Of a DNA stretch of 64,000 nucleotides, positions 1-10,968 are shown piece by piece. The notes beneath the pieces were generated by a model. It ran no database searches and was not told the DNA's origin. It was given only the letters and a program-made list of their open reading frames with translations. A program made the position numbers and the translations under genes. The DNA is taken from NCBI GenBank assembly GCA_014218235.1, contig CM024758.1, forward strand, positions 76,518,206 to 76,582,205. Direction: 5' to 3'. Position 1 is the stretch's first letter. Each line of letters begins with the position of its first letter. The DNA comes from Colocasia esculenta. Lineage: Eukaryota > Streptophyta > Magnoliopsida > Alismatales > Araceae.

Positions 1-263
1 TTTTGTCTAAACATCTTGATCTATGAAGATGTGGGAAGAAACCAGAAGGCATCTTCAGCCCCATGATATGCTTATCTGATAAAATTTGAATTATTAAATG
101 ACACAATCTGTTAACAGCCCCTACCACAGTTGTCTATCCCACCCTTCATTGCCAATTTTTCTACTAAGATGGAATGATAGGTGTCCCTGATAGTTCTAAC
201 ATCCTGTTCCTGAATTGTTTTTTTACCTACGTGCTATGATAAATATAGGTTGTGTATATAATA
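1..263. other. Non-coding flank, no gene seen
   Basis: AT-rich sequence with stops in all frames and no recognisable protein, RNA or repeat signature. It could be RAD54 intron or intergenic DNA; since RAD54 exons further down lack the first two thirds of the protein, an intronic position is plausible but not shown. Confidence 0.4.
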
Positions 264-551
264 TGTAACACCCGTAAATTTTGTAATAAGGAATTTAAGA
301 TAAATTGAAAAAAGGCTAAATAAAAATCCAAATTTTAGTTGGAACTTCACACATTACCATATGTGGAAGATTCTAGTACTAATCATTGTTTTTACTAACT
401 TTTGTTAAAATCTATTGACACATACAGACTTGTTTGTCGACACATAGCTTCATCTGTCGACACATACAAACTTATCTTTTGACACATAGTTTCATTTGTT
501 GACAACCAACCCTTGGTTTGTAGACAGACACAAGATTACTTCTACAGTAAC
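264..551. repeat. Possible truncated LTR edge beginning TGTAACACCC
   Basis: The segment opens with TGTAACACCC, a start often seen in plant gypsy LTRs, and contains short degenerate direct repeats around TTGTCGACACATAG at about 405-515. It stops where hAT-1 begins at 552. No matching second LTR, primer site or continuation after hAT-1 is visible, so this is a weak call resting on the terminal motif and the repeats. Confidence 0.3.
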
Positions 552-859
552 CATGGATGGCAAAATCGGCCAACTCGGAGCGGAATTGGCCCCTGGCGAC
601 CCGACTTGGGGGGGGGGGGAACACCCACCCACCCACGGTACTAGGTGGAATCGGGAGTGGATCGATCGGAATCGGTTTGAGTCGGCCCGACTCATCCCGA
701 CTCCACTCGCTCCTGGCCGCTTCCACGGGAAGCGGGCCATTTCGAATGGAGTCGGCCCTAGTCGGGCCAGATCCGCCTGGAGTTGTCCGCGGCGGATCCG
801 GCCCGACTAGGGCCGACTCTGCGGATCCCTCCTTAAGGACGGATCGGGAGTCACGGGAC

Positions 860-1273
860 TAGGGGTGTTCACGGTTCGGTTCGGTTTTCTCCATTTTTGG
901 GAGAAACCGAACCGAACCGAACTTACTGTTTAAACTGAACCGGTGAAATATGACATTTCTGGCATTTTTAATATTTTTTATGGCATTTTTGGCGTTTTTA
1001 TAGCATTTTTGGCAAAAACCTGTTAAAAAGGGGCTTTTTTTGGCGGTTGCGAGTTTCGAACTCGCGACCGCCAGGCGCGTGGAGGGCGCGCGAAGCCGCC
1101 CTCCACTGCGCTACCTTCTTTTTTTTTTAATTCTATTATTTATATAATTATATATAGGTATTCGGTTCATTTCGGTTTCCCAGCCAAAACCGAACCGAAC
1201 CACCCAGCCCATGAAACCGAACCGAACCGGCCTGTTCGGTTTTTCGGTTTGGACCATATTTTGTACAGCCCTA
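860..1273. mobile_element. 414-bp non-autonomous hAT MITE, TIR TAGGGGTG / CAGCCCTA
   Basis: Bounded by a perfect 8-bp duplication CACGGGAC at 852-859 and 1274-1281. Ends are TAGGGGTGTTCAC and, at the right, GTACAGCCCTA, imperfect inverted repeats of hAT type. The subterminal regions are rich in GGTTCGGTTCGG and its complement CCGAACCGAACC. No coding capacity. It landed in hAT-1, directly in the leader palindrome GGGACTG...CAGTCCC. A tRNA-like segment lies inside on the minus strand. Confidence 0.92.
1023..1113 (-). other. tRNA-like segment with A box, B box and T5 run
   Basis: On the minus strand TAGCGCAGTGG (complement of 1103-1113) matches an A box, GAGTTCGAAACTC (complement of 1051-1063) resembles a T-arm/B box with a GCGAG/CTCGC stem, and TTTTT follows within about 20 bases. 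The spacing fits a tRNA-derived pol III promoter. The acceptor stem does not pair over its full length and I cannot assign an anticodon, so this is a tRNA-derived relic at best, not a functional tRNA. Confidence 0.35.
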
Positions 1274-1276
1274 CAC

Positions 1277-1310
1277 GGGACTGTGCAGACAGAGCTGTCT
1301 GCGCAGTCCC
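1277..1310. repeat. Leader palindrome of hAT-1
   Basis: GGGACTGTGCAGACAG and TGTCTGCGCAGTCCC flank a short spacer as near-perfect inverted repeats in the GC-rich leader, upstream of the pyrimidine tract and the splice donor at about 1468. hAT-2 and hAT-3 have a related palindrome at the same place. Confidence 0.7.
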
Positions 1311-1964
1311 GAGCTCCCCCCTTCCCAGCCCCCTCTCCCGCTGGAGGTCCTCTCCCTCGCCGCCGCCGCCGGAGCTCCGAGGAGGCTCGCCGCCGGCGCC
1401 GCTGCACGCCGCCGCCGCCGCTACTTCCTTCTTCCTCTCTTTCTGTTCTCTTCTCTCTCTTCCTTCAGGTGAGTTTTTTTAATTTTTTTAAAAAAATCTG
1501 AAAAAATAGGAATGTTGAATATGCTATAGATCTATAGATAAATAGCATTGATAAGATGTTTATGACCCTCATTCTCTAAAATCCCCAAATTGAACCCTAA
1601 TTAGGTTTAAACATTAGGGATTTTGTGTCCATGAATGCAACTAATGTGCAATTGAGTGTCTAATAGAATTATTTTAGTTGATTAGAGTTTGTTGGTAGAC
1701 TCAATTGCATTGCATGGTCCATTTTCCCCAAAATCCCCAAATGACTTAATTAGGTTAAAAATTAGAAATTTTAGGTCATTAATATAATTAATATGCAATT
1801 GAGTGTCCAATGTAGTCATTTGAGTTGATTAGAGTTTGTTTGTAGATTCAATTACATTACATGACCCATTTCCCCAAAATTCCCAAATTGAACCCTAATT
1901 AGGGTTTAAAAATTAGGATTTTGTGTAATTAACGTGCAATTCAATTGCATTCTTACACAGGAAT

Positions 1965-4900
1965 ATGACAAATCAAGAACATGAAGAGCAAGAGGTGGAG
2001 CAGGCCTTGATCCTGGTTGGGCTCATGGTACTCTCCTTGATGCACGACAGAAAAAAGTGAAATGTAATTGGTGTTCAAAGGAGATGTTTGGAGGCATATA
2101 TCGCCTTAAACAACATATTGCTGGGATTTCTGGAAATGTAGCAAAATGCCCATCTTGTCCACTTGAAGTTAGGAATGAAATGAAAGCATATATGAAGGGG
2201 AAAAAACTGAAAAATTATTGACAACTCAACAACAACAACTTCAAGATGAGATTTCTGGGCGACAGATTCGTAGAGATTATACTTTACCAATCAATGTGGA
2301 TGATGATGAAGATGATGATGATGATCCTGATCCTGAGTTCACTGTAGCTGCACGTGCTAGTCGGCGTTCTTATGCGGAGGAAGATGAGAGACGAAGGGGA
2401 TTGGGGACATCGGGGTTACATTTATCTAGAGATGACTCTAGGAGATCTCTTCCTAAGAGCACATCAGTTCGTAGGGTTGCCGGTACATTAGGGTGTGGAG
2501 GTAGACTTTCAGATGTTCATGCTCCTACACAGGGTCCTATGGATACATATTTGTATAGATCAAGGTCTGTAAAGCAACCAGGAATCAAGCAGACATTGAA
2601 AGGAGTGAAAGCCACTGCAAAGGCAACAAAGGGAGCAATCAAAGGCATTGTGAAATGATTTTTACATGCAGGTGTGCCGGCACATACGGCAGAGAGCCCA
2701 TATTTCCAGAGTATGTTGGATGCAATTGCAGAAGCTGGGCCTGTTCTTAAGGCTCCTACATGGAAGTACATTTATGATGCTGAGCTTAATGAGGAGTATG
2801 ATGAGTTGAAAGGATGGGTGAATGGCTTTAAAAATATTTGGAAAGAACGTGGTTGCACCATTATGTGTGATGGTTGGACAGGGACCACAAGGAAATCTAT
2901 GATTAATTTTCTAGTGTATTGCTGTGAGGGTACTATTTTCTTAAATCTGTTGATGCCTCTAACGACATCAAGAATGCAAATTATTTGTTTAGACTAATGG
3001 ATGAAGTTGTGGAGGAAGTGGGTGAAGAAAATGTTGTACAGGTTGTGACTGACAATGAAGCGAGCTACAAGGCTGCTGGTAGATTGTTGATGGAAAGAGA
3101 GAACTTCTCTATTGGGTTCCTTGTGCAGCACATTGTATTGATTTGATGATGGAGGACATATGCAAAGATGCACATATTCATAGCCTCATTGATGATGCTC
3201 AGATGATAACTTCATTTATTTATAGTCACAACATGATTTTGAATATGACGAGGCAATACACAGATGGTCGAGATCTTCTTCGTGCTGGTCCCACTCGATT
3301 TGCATCAAATTTTATCTCTTTGGCAAGCCTCATAAAATATAGGCATCAATTGGGCCAATTGATTAATTCTGAGCAATTTTTGCAACATGTAAACACTCTA
3401 CGGCCTGATGGTAAAGATGTTGCTCTCCAAGTCCAAGATATGATTAGCAATGCACGATTTTGGGAGAGGATTTCCTACTACCTCAAAGTAATAGAGCCTT
3501 TGGTACTTATTCTTAGAATGGTTGATGGCGATCATAGTTTGGCGGATCGAATCGGATCGGCCCGATTCTCCCGAATCGGGGCAAATCATGGAAAACCCGA
3601 TTCTCGATTCCATCGATTCGGTCCGATTCGCCTCATATATATAATATTATTATATCATATTAGTAATATATATTATACATTATAAATATCATATATATGA
3701 TATATTATATATATAATATATATTATACCCATGAGAATCGATCCGATTCGGATCGATTCGGGTCGATTCGGGGGGAATCGAATCGGATCAAGAAAAATCC
3801 GATTCGCCTCCCGATTCCGATCCGGCAAACCTTGATGGCGATGATAAAATGATATGGGGTATTTGTACAAGGCAATGGACAAAGCAAAGGAAAATTTGAG
3901 GGAAAGGAATCCCAAAACATACAGAAAATGGTGGGCCATCATAGACAAGAGATAGGAGATGACTCTCCACCATGATCTTCATGCTGTAGGTAATTTATTT
4001 AATCTAATTAATTGCTGAATTTTTTATCATACCATGCTGAAAATTTTTATCATATGCAGGGTATTTTTTCAATCCTAGAATTCAATACAAATATAATGTG
4101 CATAATGATGGGGAAGTGATGAGAGGAACCATGAATGTCATCACTCGCCTTGTAAGGACAATGAATGAGAGATTAGATGCAATGGCAGAGGTAGGATAGA
4201 ATGTTTTCTTTTGCATATGTATGCATGTTTCATTTGACATATGCTATATCTTCCATTTTGTAGGTGGAGAGGTATAGGATGAAACTTGGGATATATGGAG
4301 GATATGACATGAGATGTGCAACTCAAAGACTCACTCCAGGTTATTTTACATGAGAATTGTTTGCCAAAAATCGTAAATTTAGGAATTCACCATTATAAAA
4401 TGATTAATGTTCACTCCTTTTATTGCAACAGCTGAATGGTGGATTCAAGTCAATTATCAGCAAGCTTGCACAAATCCTTTAACGTATGTTGCAGTGAGAG
4501 TGTTAAGTCAAACCACTTCTTTTAGTCCATGTGAAAGAAAATTAGAGTACATTCAGCCTCATTCACACAAAAATCCACAATAGGTTGGGTGTGGATAGGA
4601 TAGAGAAGTTGGTTTATTGCCACTATAATATGCGTTTAAGGGTGAAGCAAAAAGAAGAAAGGCAAAAGATAAAAAGGCAGAGATTCATGCAGCTAGCTGG
4701 TGGACCATTTGAGGAGGTAGTTCTGAGATAGATGTGGATGAATTGCTAAATGAAGAACACCCTTTACATGCTTGGGTGGAGACGAGAGCTGAGGGAGAGA
4801 TACCTGACTTTCATCTTGATGATTGCCTGGTTCAGGTATGTGAAGAAGATGTTTTATTAGAAGAACATGTACCTAGATATGCGTCTGTTCCTGAGAGAGG

Positions 4901-5746
4901 TCAAAGGCCCGAATTAAGAAGATCTGCCACTATACATGATACTAGACTTTTCATCTCAGCCAGAATTTAGAAGATCTACCTCTCAATTGGAGCCTAAAAG
5001 AAAGAAAGACAAAGGCAAGAAAAAGCAAAGTCCAATAAAGAAAGAAGAACAGAAGAACCAAGAAGAAAATCACAAGAAGGTGCAGAGGACTCTCCTGAGG
5101 AGAGTCAGGAGACATATATTGGGGAGCCATTTTCTGAGGCTCCACCCCTACCAGCTCACTTGGCTACATTATATGAGGCAGAGAAAAAACATTATCAATG
5201 TCGAAAAAAGATGATTAAGAAAGGAAAAATAGTTGGGAGTGATGACTCCACTCAATCACCTGATGATGATGATGGTGCTGCTGCAGGTATTGGAGCCATA
5301 GGAGGTTATGGACTTAGGGGTATCCTTTCAGGATATGAGGATTATTCAGCACCACCCCATCAACAAGGAAGCCAAGGGTAAGCACAAGAACAACATGGGG
5401 GATATGAAGGCCAACAAAGGCAAGCAGGGCATGATTGAGGACATGGGTATTCTTATCCACCCTTTTTAGTCCCCCAAAATTGCCATATTCAGATATCAGC
5501 TCTAGTAGTGGGACTAGTTACTTGGGCAATATTCAAACTACTGGGTATGGTAGTTTCTTCACTCCAGGACAATCAGGAGAAAGTTCAAGCCAACAAGCAA
5601 CGACACCTCGAGGCATCCAAAGAGGATTCCAAGACATTGCCAATTCTTTGTTTGGCTTTGGATATACCCAGTATGGAGGACATGAGTATGTGCCACCTGT
5701 GCAGTCTCATGAGGTAGAGGATGAGGGTTTAGAAATGTCAAATTGA
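1965..5746 (+). pseudogene. hAT-1 transposase pseudogene (BED finger, DUF659, hAT dimerisation)
   Basis: Remains of a hAT transposase, the enzyme that cuts and rejoins the element's ends in the nucleus. After a splice acceptor at 1960 the N-terminus reads MTNQEHEEQEVEQ, then a +1 shift is needed to enter a BED finger with KVKCNWCSKEMFGG and RLKQHIAG (about 2054-2130). A DUF659 block follows near 2765-3530 with IMCDGWTGTTRKS and VVQVVTDNEASY, broken by at least one frameshift around 2930 and a lost TPCAAHC region near 3110. A MITE interrupts the conserved VDGD codons at 3533. A weak hAT C-terminal domain is visible near 4490-4640 (FSPCERK). The tail up to SNYLGNIQTT and EDEGLEMSN (5735) is glycine/tyrosine rich like the tails of hAT-2 and hAT-3. 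Multiple stops and shifts rule out function. Confidence 0.8.
3533..3834. mobile_element. 302-bp hAT MITE inside hAT-1 transposase, TSD ATGGCGAT
   Basis: Perfect 8-bp duplication ATGGCGAT at 3525-3532 and 3835-3842. Ends CATAGTTTGGCGGATCG and CGATCCGGCAAACCTTG are inverted repeats of the CATGGTTTGGC type shared with hAT-2 and hAT-3. Arms consist of GAATCGG/CCGATTC motifs around an AT-rich ATATAT core. Nearly identical to the copy at 36944-37242, so one source was active recently. The target is the VDGD codons of the transposase. Confidence 0.93.
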
Positions 5747-6000
5747 GAAGGTATTTTTATTTATTTCATGTTATCAACTTGTACATATATCTATTTTTTC
5801 AATGTATGAACATAATCATTATGTCTTTAATCATTGTTATTGTTCTTTATGATACATGAACATGATAAGATTTATATTTCATTGTGTTTGTATTCAATGA
5901 ATGTTGTATGTGTCTGTTGACACTGAAATTTAAACAAAAAAAAAAAAAAAAGAAAGAAGAAAGAAAAGAAAAGGGGGAAACCCCCGCCAGTCCAGGCCGG

Positions 6001-6415
6001 GATGCACCCATGCCGGTCCAGGCAGGGATGCACCCCCGCCGGTCAGGCGGGGTGCCACCCCCGCCAGTCCAGGTGGGGTGGCACCCCCCGCCAGTCCGCG
6101 CGGGGTGGCACCCTCGCCGGTCTGTGCGGGGTGCCACCCCCGCCAGTCCAGGCGGGGATGCACCCCCACCGGTCAGGCGGGGTGGCACCCCCGCCTGGAC
6201 TGGCGGGGTGGCACCCCCGCCGGTCTGTGCGGGGTGCCACCCCCGCCGGTTCGGCGGGGACCCTCGCTGGTCACCTGCCTCGGCGTCTGTGCGGGGTTCC
6301 ACCCCCGCCGGTTCGGCGGGGACCCTCGCTGGTCACCCTGCCTCGGCACCCGTGCGGGGAACCCTCGCCGGTCCGGGCCTGCCTCGGCGCTTGCGCCTGC
6401 GCACCCCCGCCGGTT
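6001..6415. repeat. GC-rich tandem array (CCGCCGGTC / GGCGGGG units)
   Basis: About a dozen degenerate units of roughly 25-45 bp built from CACCCCCGCCGGTC and its near complement GGCGGGGTGCCACC, so strands can fold back. It lies immediately upstream of a TATA box, like the palindromic array upstream of the TATA box in the Tat LTR. Long reading frames across it are low-complexity Pro/Gly/Arg artefacts. Confidence 0.8.
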
Positions 6416-6431
6416 CGCTCGTCCAAAATCC

Positions 6432-6439
6432 TATAAATA
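6432..6439 (+). promoter_or_regulatory. TATA box of an LTR-like unit
   Basis: TATAAATA in the context CCTATAAATAGAGGGG, just 3' of the GC-rich array; the downstream CCCCCTCATTC resembles the start region after the Tat LTR TATA box (GGCCCCCTATTC). Promoter activity is inferred. Confidence 0.55.
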
Positions 6440-6724
6440 GAGGGGCAGCCCCCTCATTCGTCCCTCTGGAAAATTCGCGCAAGGAAACTTCCAGCGCTTC
6501 CGGGGTTTCTCCTCCCCCTTTTGCTCTGGCGAGAGGCTCTCGCCCTGGAGAAATCCGGGCGAACCGTCCTGAGCTGAGGAGAAGTCCCCCTCCTTGGAGG
6601 GGATGTGTTTGTTCTCCAAAAAAGGGGGACCCCCTCTATGTGGGCCCAAATTTGTGTAAAATTACACAAAGCCCCCCGGGAGCTTGAAATTTGGATATGT
6701 GTACATAGAAAGGTATACATATAC

Positions 6725-7160
6725 CCTGTTGGCCTAGAAAATTGCAGAAATACCCGTGCTGGCCAGAAAATTGCAGAAATACCCTGCTAGCTTAGAAAAT
6801 GACATAAACATCTCGGTCATCTGGAAAATTGAACAGAAGCCCCCGGTTTGTGGGAAATGTCATAAAGGCCTCCAGAAATTGCAGAAATTGCAGAAAAGTC
6901 CCGGGACGACAGAAGATTGCAAGGAAGTCCTTTTGCTGCCCAGAAAATTGCAGAAAGGTCCTTGAAGGCTGTAAAAATTGCACAAGGTCCCGATTGTGGG
7001 AAAACTTGCAGAAATGTCTCAGAAATTCGCGGGAATACCCCTGCTTCTGAGAAAATTGCAGAAATATCCCCGTGAGGAAGGAAATTGTAGAAATATCCCC
7101 GCGAAGGATTAAAAATTGTAGAAGTACCCTCGCTGCCCGAAAGTTGCAGATATGTCCTTA
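6725..7160. repeat. Degenerate ~36-bp tandem repeats (GAAAATTGCAGAAAT)
   Basis: About a dozen diverged copies with core AGAAAATTGCAGAAAT followed by CCC(C/T)G, spaced about 30-45 bp. Located in the transcribed part predicted downstream of the TATA box at 6432. No coding meaning is apparent. Confidence 0.75.
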
Positions 7161-7289
7161 CGGCGCGGGAAATGGCAAAGACAGCCTGACGGTTCGTGCC
7201 TCTTGTCCAACCCGGTGGAGCGGGACCACGTCACTTCCCTGAAGCGGCGTGCGCTCTCCTGGGTGTGACTTGAAGCCGGACTCCTGGGT

Positions 7290-7935
7290 GTGAAATATAT
7301 TCATATACTCACAAAATAGACAGGGTGTCCCCATGAAATACGCACATATGTACATATATTTATGGACATGTGGATATGCTTTTGGGCAGAACCCCTGCTG
7401 GGGCAGAGTTTCCTTTAAAAGACATATTCACATGAACATATCATTTTGTGAACATATGAATATATTTTCGGCAGAACCTCCGTTTAGGCAGAGTTCCTTT
7501 CAGAAAGCACACACATATGAACACAACTTTTGTGAGTATATGAATATATTTCCGGACAGAACCTCCGCTTGAGCAGAGTTTCCTTTTTAGGAAATATATA
7601 CACATAAGCACAATATTTGTGAATATATGGGTATATTTCCTGGCAAAACCTCTGCTCTGGCAGAGTTTCCTTTACGAAATATATACATATAAGCACAGAG
7701 TTGTGGACATATGAGTATGTTTTTGGGCAGAACCTCCGCTTAGAGAGAGTTTCTTTTAGAAAACATATACACATGAACATGGGATTGTGATTACATGGAT
7801 ATGTTCCCAGGCAGAACCTCCGCTTGGGCAGAGTTTCCTTTAAGAAACATATACATATAAGCACAACGTTGTGAGCATATGAGTATGTCTTCCATTGGAA
7901 AATGCATACACATACGAGCACAAACATTCGCCTAT
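7290..7935 (-). repeat. ~80-bp tandem repeats, inverted relative of the Tat LTR R/U5 array
   Basis: About eight units containing CTCCGCTTGGGCAGAG, CATATACATATAAGCAC and GAGTATGT. The complement matches the repeats at 14930-16290 and 39000-40300. Each unit keeps a short hairpin CTCYGC-loop-GCRGAG. Confidence 0.8.
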
Positions 7936-8438
7936 CCCGGAGTCTTGCTCGACGGGCGGGGAGAACGTGTGCATCTAAATGCCGATGCCCATAGAGTCTT
8001 GCTCAATATGGAGGCATTTAGAGCACGAGAATGAGGGTATTTAAATACCATATATCCATAGAGTCTCGCTCGATATGGAAGGTATTTAAACCCCGAAGGA
8101 TATTACCCCCACAGAGTCTTGCTCGATGTGGGGGTATGGACCGTATTATGATTTCTTTGAGAAGCCCTCCATGGAGACTAGCCCGGCATGGAGGGGGATG
8201 GGGGAGGTGTCGATGCCGTATGGAGGCGATCTCCCTTTCTTTGCGCTTGCCAAGATCGGATGCTTTTTCACCGAACTGGGGAAGAACCGATACCTTCACA
8301 CCAAGCGGGGAGCCTTGAGAGCAAGCGGGGGTTTGGGTAGAAAACTTTTGCTTTTTTCAGATTTTTTCTTCCAATCTTCCTGGAAAAACCAGAAAAAGGA
8401 TCGGGGGAAGGGATCCTTCCCCTAGGGGGCTACATGGC

Positions 8439-8796
8439 TTTTTATAGGGGTTTCAACCCTTTACATTGCGTGGGATGAGAGGGATGGGACCCACCCCTTA
8501 ACCGATGGGACTTCCATCGGTTAGGGGTCTAACCGATGGGAGGCCCATCGGTTAGGGGAGTTCCCCTCCCCAACTGATGAAGGGTTCATCGGTTGGGGGG
8601 GGAGACCCCTCCCAACCGATGAAGGGTCCATCGGTTGGGGGGGGGGGGAAGCCCCTCCAATTGATGGACCTTCCATCGGTTGGGGGTGAACACCCCTCCA
8701 CCTGATGGAGGTTCCATCGGTTGGGGGAATATCCCTCCCAACCGATGGAAGTCCCATCGGTTGGGGCTTGGAAAAGGGGGGGTTTGCCTATAAATA
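8439..8796. promoter_or_regulatory. Palindromic ACCGATGG array between two outward-facing TATA boxes
   Basis: Units of AACCGATGG-loop-CCATCGGTT repeat at about 8490-8765. Left of the array the minus strand reads CCCCTATAAAAAGCC (8439-8446); right of it the plus strand reads GCCTATAAATAGGCCCCC (8789-8796), closely like the Tat LTR promoter CCCTATAAAAGGCCCCC. This is a head-to-head promoter layout, either two LTR halves joined or a bidirectional LTR. Activity is inferred only. Confidence 0.5.
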
Positions 8797-9282
8797 GGCC
8801 CCCATATCCCCCATTCAAGGGGTGTTGGTGCTGCTGAAGTTCTGCTCCCTTCCTCGGAGTTTTGCTCAGCGAAGGGTTGGATTTGCAAATCCTTGGAGCT
8901 TCCGTTGCAAGCATGTTCCTTGTACTTGTTCTTCATACTTGGTCTTATAGACCTTGTGCTGCCGGATTTCTTCCGTGCTGTATCTTCCTTGAAGCGTTGT
9001 TCTTTCTTGAACTTTTGGCTTGCCCGGAAGGCTTGCTGTCAATTCAATAAATGGGCTCCCTTCCTTAACTTGAAGGGCATTTGAAATCAATATTACCTAA
9101 GCAACCATGGGGTTACTTTAAGAAATAATGACCTTTACTTTGTCTTCAAGTCACCCTTAAAGGGAACTTCACCCTTATTACTTAAGCAGCCAAAATGGGC
9201 TACCTAAGTAATCTTTGGACCACTATAAATTGACCCCCGGTATTTCTTCTGGTAGATATCCACAACTTTTTGGGGTTCAACA

Positions 9283-9572
9283 GTGATTGGACTTAAGACT
9301 CCTGTTGGAGAGGAGATCCGAACTAGAATAAAATCTGTGTGTTCATGTGTGATTGCTTCCGCCCTTTAATTTAAATTTTGGCACACGATTATCTTCTAAC
9401 CACTAATTAAAAGTTTAAGTGCTTTGTTAGCATTTTATTAAGTTTCAGATCACCATATTCACACCCCCCTTTTTCTAGGGTAAAGTACCTGCTACTGGAT
9501 CTAAGAAAAATTAATGTAATGTAGAGTAATGTTATAAATTGTTTAAAAAATGTAACAAAATGATTCTTAGGT
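9283..9572. other. Unassigned stretch, LTR-internal-like
   Basis: Begins after the GGTTCAACA terminus. It contains CACCCCCCTTTTTCTAGGG near 9463-9480, a pyrimidine-rich string resembling those found just inside some plant LTR retrotransposons. No primer site or protein is recognisable. Nothing else seen. Confidence 0.3.
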
Positions 9573-10968
9573 GAATTTAAAGGTAAAAAGATTGTAGAAA
9601 GAGAGACTTGGTGGTGGAGTGAGGAAATCCAAAATACCATTAGGGTAAAAAGAGAATATTTTAAAGTTGGCAAACTAACAAACAATAAGCAGGCCCTAGA
9701 AGCTTATAAAATAGCTGAAAAAAGGGTTAAGAAAATAGTTAGTAAAGTTAAATCTAAGGCTTTTGAATAATTGTATAATAAATTAGGAACCCGAGAGGGT
9801 GAAAATGACATATTTAAACTCGCTAAATTAAGAGAAATGAAAAGTAGAGATCTAGATCATGTTCGTTGCATTAAGGGTAAAGATTAAAGGGTTTAGTTAA
9901 GGACGTTGAGGTTTAAGAGAGATGACATAATATTTTCAGGAATTATTTAATGGATATTGCTTCAAGGATCTCCCTTTGAAAGGGGACTAAGAGTCAACAA
10001 ATTCAGGATATGTACGAATGTACTACTACTAGTGTGAGAACTATTGTTGGTGAGACTTGTGAATTTTCTGTCACTGGAGGTTTGTCCATATCTTTTTACT
10101 CTGGTTATAGATGAAGTAACAAAATAATTGCATGATGATATCCCTTGGTGTATGTTCTTTACATATGATATTGTCTTAATTGATGAGAGTATTAATGATT
10201 TAATTGTTAAGTTAGAAAGTTAAAGGCATGCCTTGGAGTTTAAAGGTTTTAAAATCAGTAGAAGTAAGTTAGAGTTTAAACATTGTAATTATAATAATAA
10301 GAGGGTGTTACAAGAAGATATGGTTCTAATTGATGGACAAAATATTCCTAAGAGTGGTAGCTTTTGATACTTAGGGTCTATTATTCAAGAGAATGTGGAG
10401 ATTCATGATGATGTCGCATATCGGACTAAGGCAGACTGGTTAAAATGGATAAGTGCATCAGGAGTCCTATGTGATCGTCGTATACCCATGAAACTTAAAG
10501 AGAAGTTTTATAGCATGGTTGTAAGGCCTATTTTTTTATATGGTATTGAGTGTTGACTATTGGGTAGTACAAAAGGAACACGTTAACAAAATGTGTGTAG
10601 TAAAGATGAAGATGTTGAGATGGATGTGTGGTAAGACTAAGAAAGATAACATTAAGAATGAGCACTTCCGTGAGGTCTTGGGGATGGCTCCAATGATAGT
10701 AAAATGAGGGAAAATAAACTCAAGTGGTTGGACATGCGCACCGTCGCCCTAACTCGGCGTTGCTTAAAAGATGTGACCAAATCTGAGTGGATGCTAGTAA
10801 AAGAGCATGGGGAAGGCCTAAAGTAAGATGACGCAATGTTACTAGGAAGGACATTGGCTTCTTGAGTTTAAACACAAATATAGCACTTGATAGAAATCTT
10901 TGGCAGAATATGACTCAAGTAGCCGACCCCAAATAATGGGATAAGGCTCTGATGATGATGATGATGAT
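9573..10968 (+). pseudogene. RTE-type LINE relic, reverse transcriptase C-terminal part
   Basis: Translated pieces in shifting frames match plant RTE LINEs: ETWWWSEEIQ and KREYFKVGKL near 9605-9665, FTYDIVLIDES near 10160-10190, FKGFKISRSK and YLGSIIQENVEI near 10230-10400, MKLKEKFYSMVVRPIFLYGIE near 10490-10550, and VADPK/NNGIRL-type ending near 10920. The RT active site is altered (YDIV where F/YADD is expected). The element ends in (TGA)n at 10947-10968, the microsatellite tail typical of RTE elements. Many stops and frameshifts; the 5' half is missing. It lies 5' of the RAD54 exon on the same strand, probably in an intron. Confidence 0.8.

Larger units (their letters stand above)
552..5914 (+). 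mobile_element. hAT-1: decayed hAT (DUF659 type) DNA transposon, right end lost
   Basis: The left end reads CATGGATGGCAAAATCGG, the same terminal repeat seen with duplicated flanks at 37534 and 46434. It is followed by GAATCGG/GAGTCGG-rich subterminal DNA, a GC-rich leader with a palindrome, a leader intron and a broken transposase gene, the same order as in hAT-2 and hAT-3. Two smaller hAT elements have inserted (860-1273 and 3533-3834). I find no right terminal repeat and no second copy of the left flank ACAGTAAC; the element is cut off by LTR-type DNA at 5915. It cannot be autonomous. The family assignment is solid; the exact left end is inferred from related elements. Confidence 0.75.
5915..9282. 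repeat. Composite of gypsy-type LTR fragments, partly inverted
   Basis: The block opens TGTTGACAC and ends GGTTCAACA, LTR-like TG...CA termini. It has GC-rich palindromic repeats then a TATA box on + (6432), a degenerate repeat field (6725-7160), then 7290-8460, which is the reverse complement of the R/U5 part of the Tat LTR at 14400-16200 (same GAGCAAGACTCTATGG motifs and the same ~80-bp repeats), then ACCGATGG/CCATCGGT palindromes and a further + TATA box at 8789. The flanks GTGTC and GTGAT do not make a clear duplication, so the outer limits and the number of merged LTRs are uncertain. Confidence 0.55.

Noticed and set aside
1023..1113. Functional tRNA gene
   Set aside because: Box motifs fit but the acceptor stem does not pair fully and no anticodon can be assigned; kept only as a tRNA-like relic.
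5884..6687. 267-residue and other long Pro/Gly/Arg-rich frames on both strands
   Set aside because: They arise from the GC-rich tandem array lacking stops in any frame; repetitive composition, no domain, overlapping frames on both strands.
7333..7927. Overlapping frames with repeated FLKETLPKRRFC-like peptides
   Set aside because: Translation of the ~80-bp LTR repeats; the same peptides appear from both LTRs and the inverted copy, with no selection signal visible.
5915..9282. Single intact solo LTR
   Set aside because: Termini look LTR-like, but flanks GTGTC and GTGAT do not match and the interior holds segments in opposite orientations, so a composite is more likely.
10942..10968. Independent trinucleotide microsatellite
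   Set aside because: The TGA run sits exactly at the 3' end of the RTE relic, where such tails are expected.
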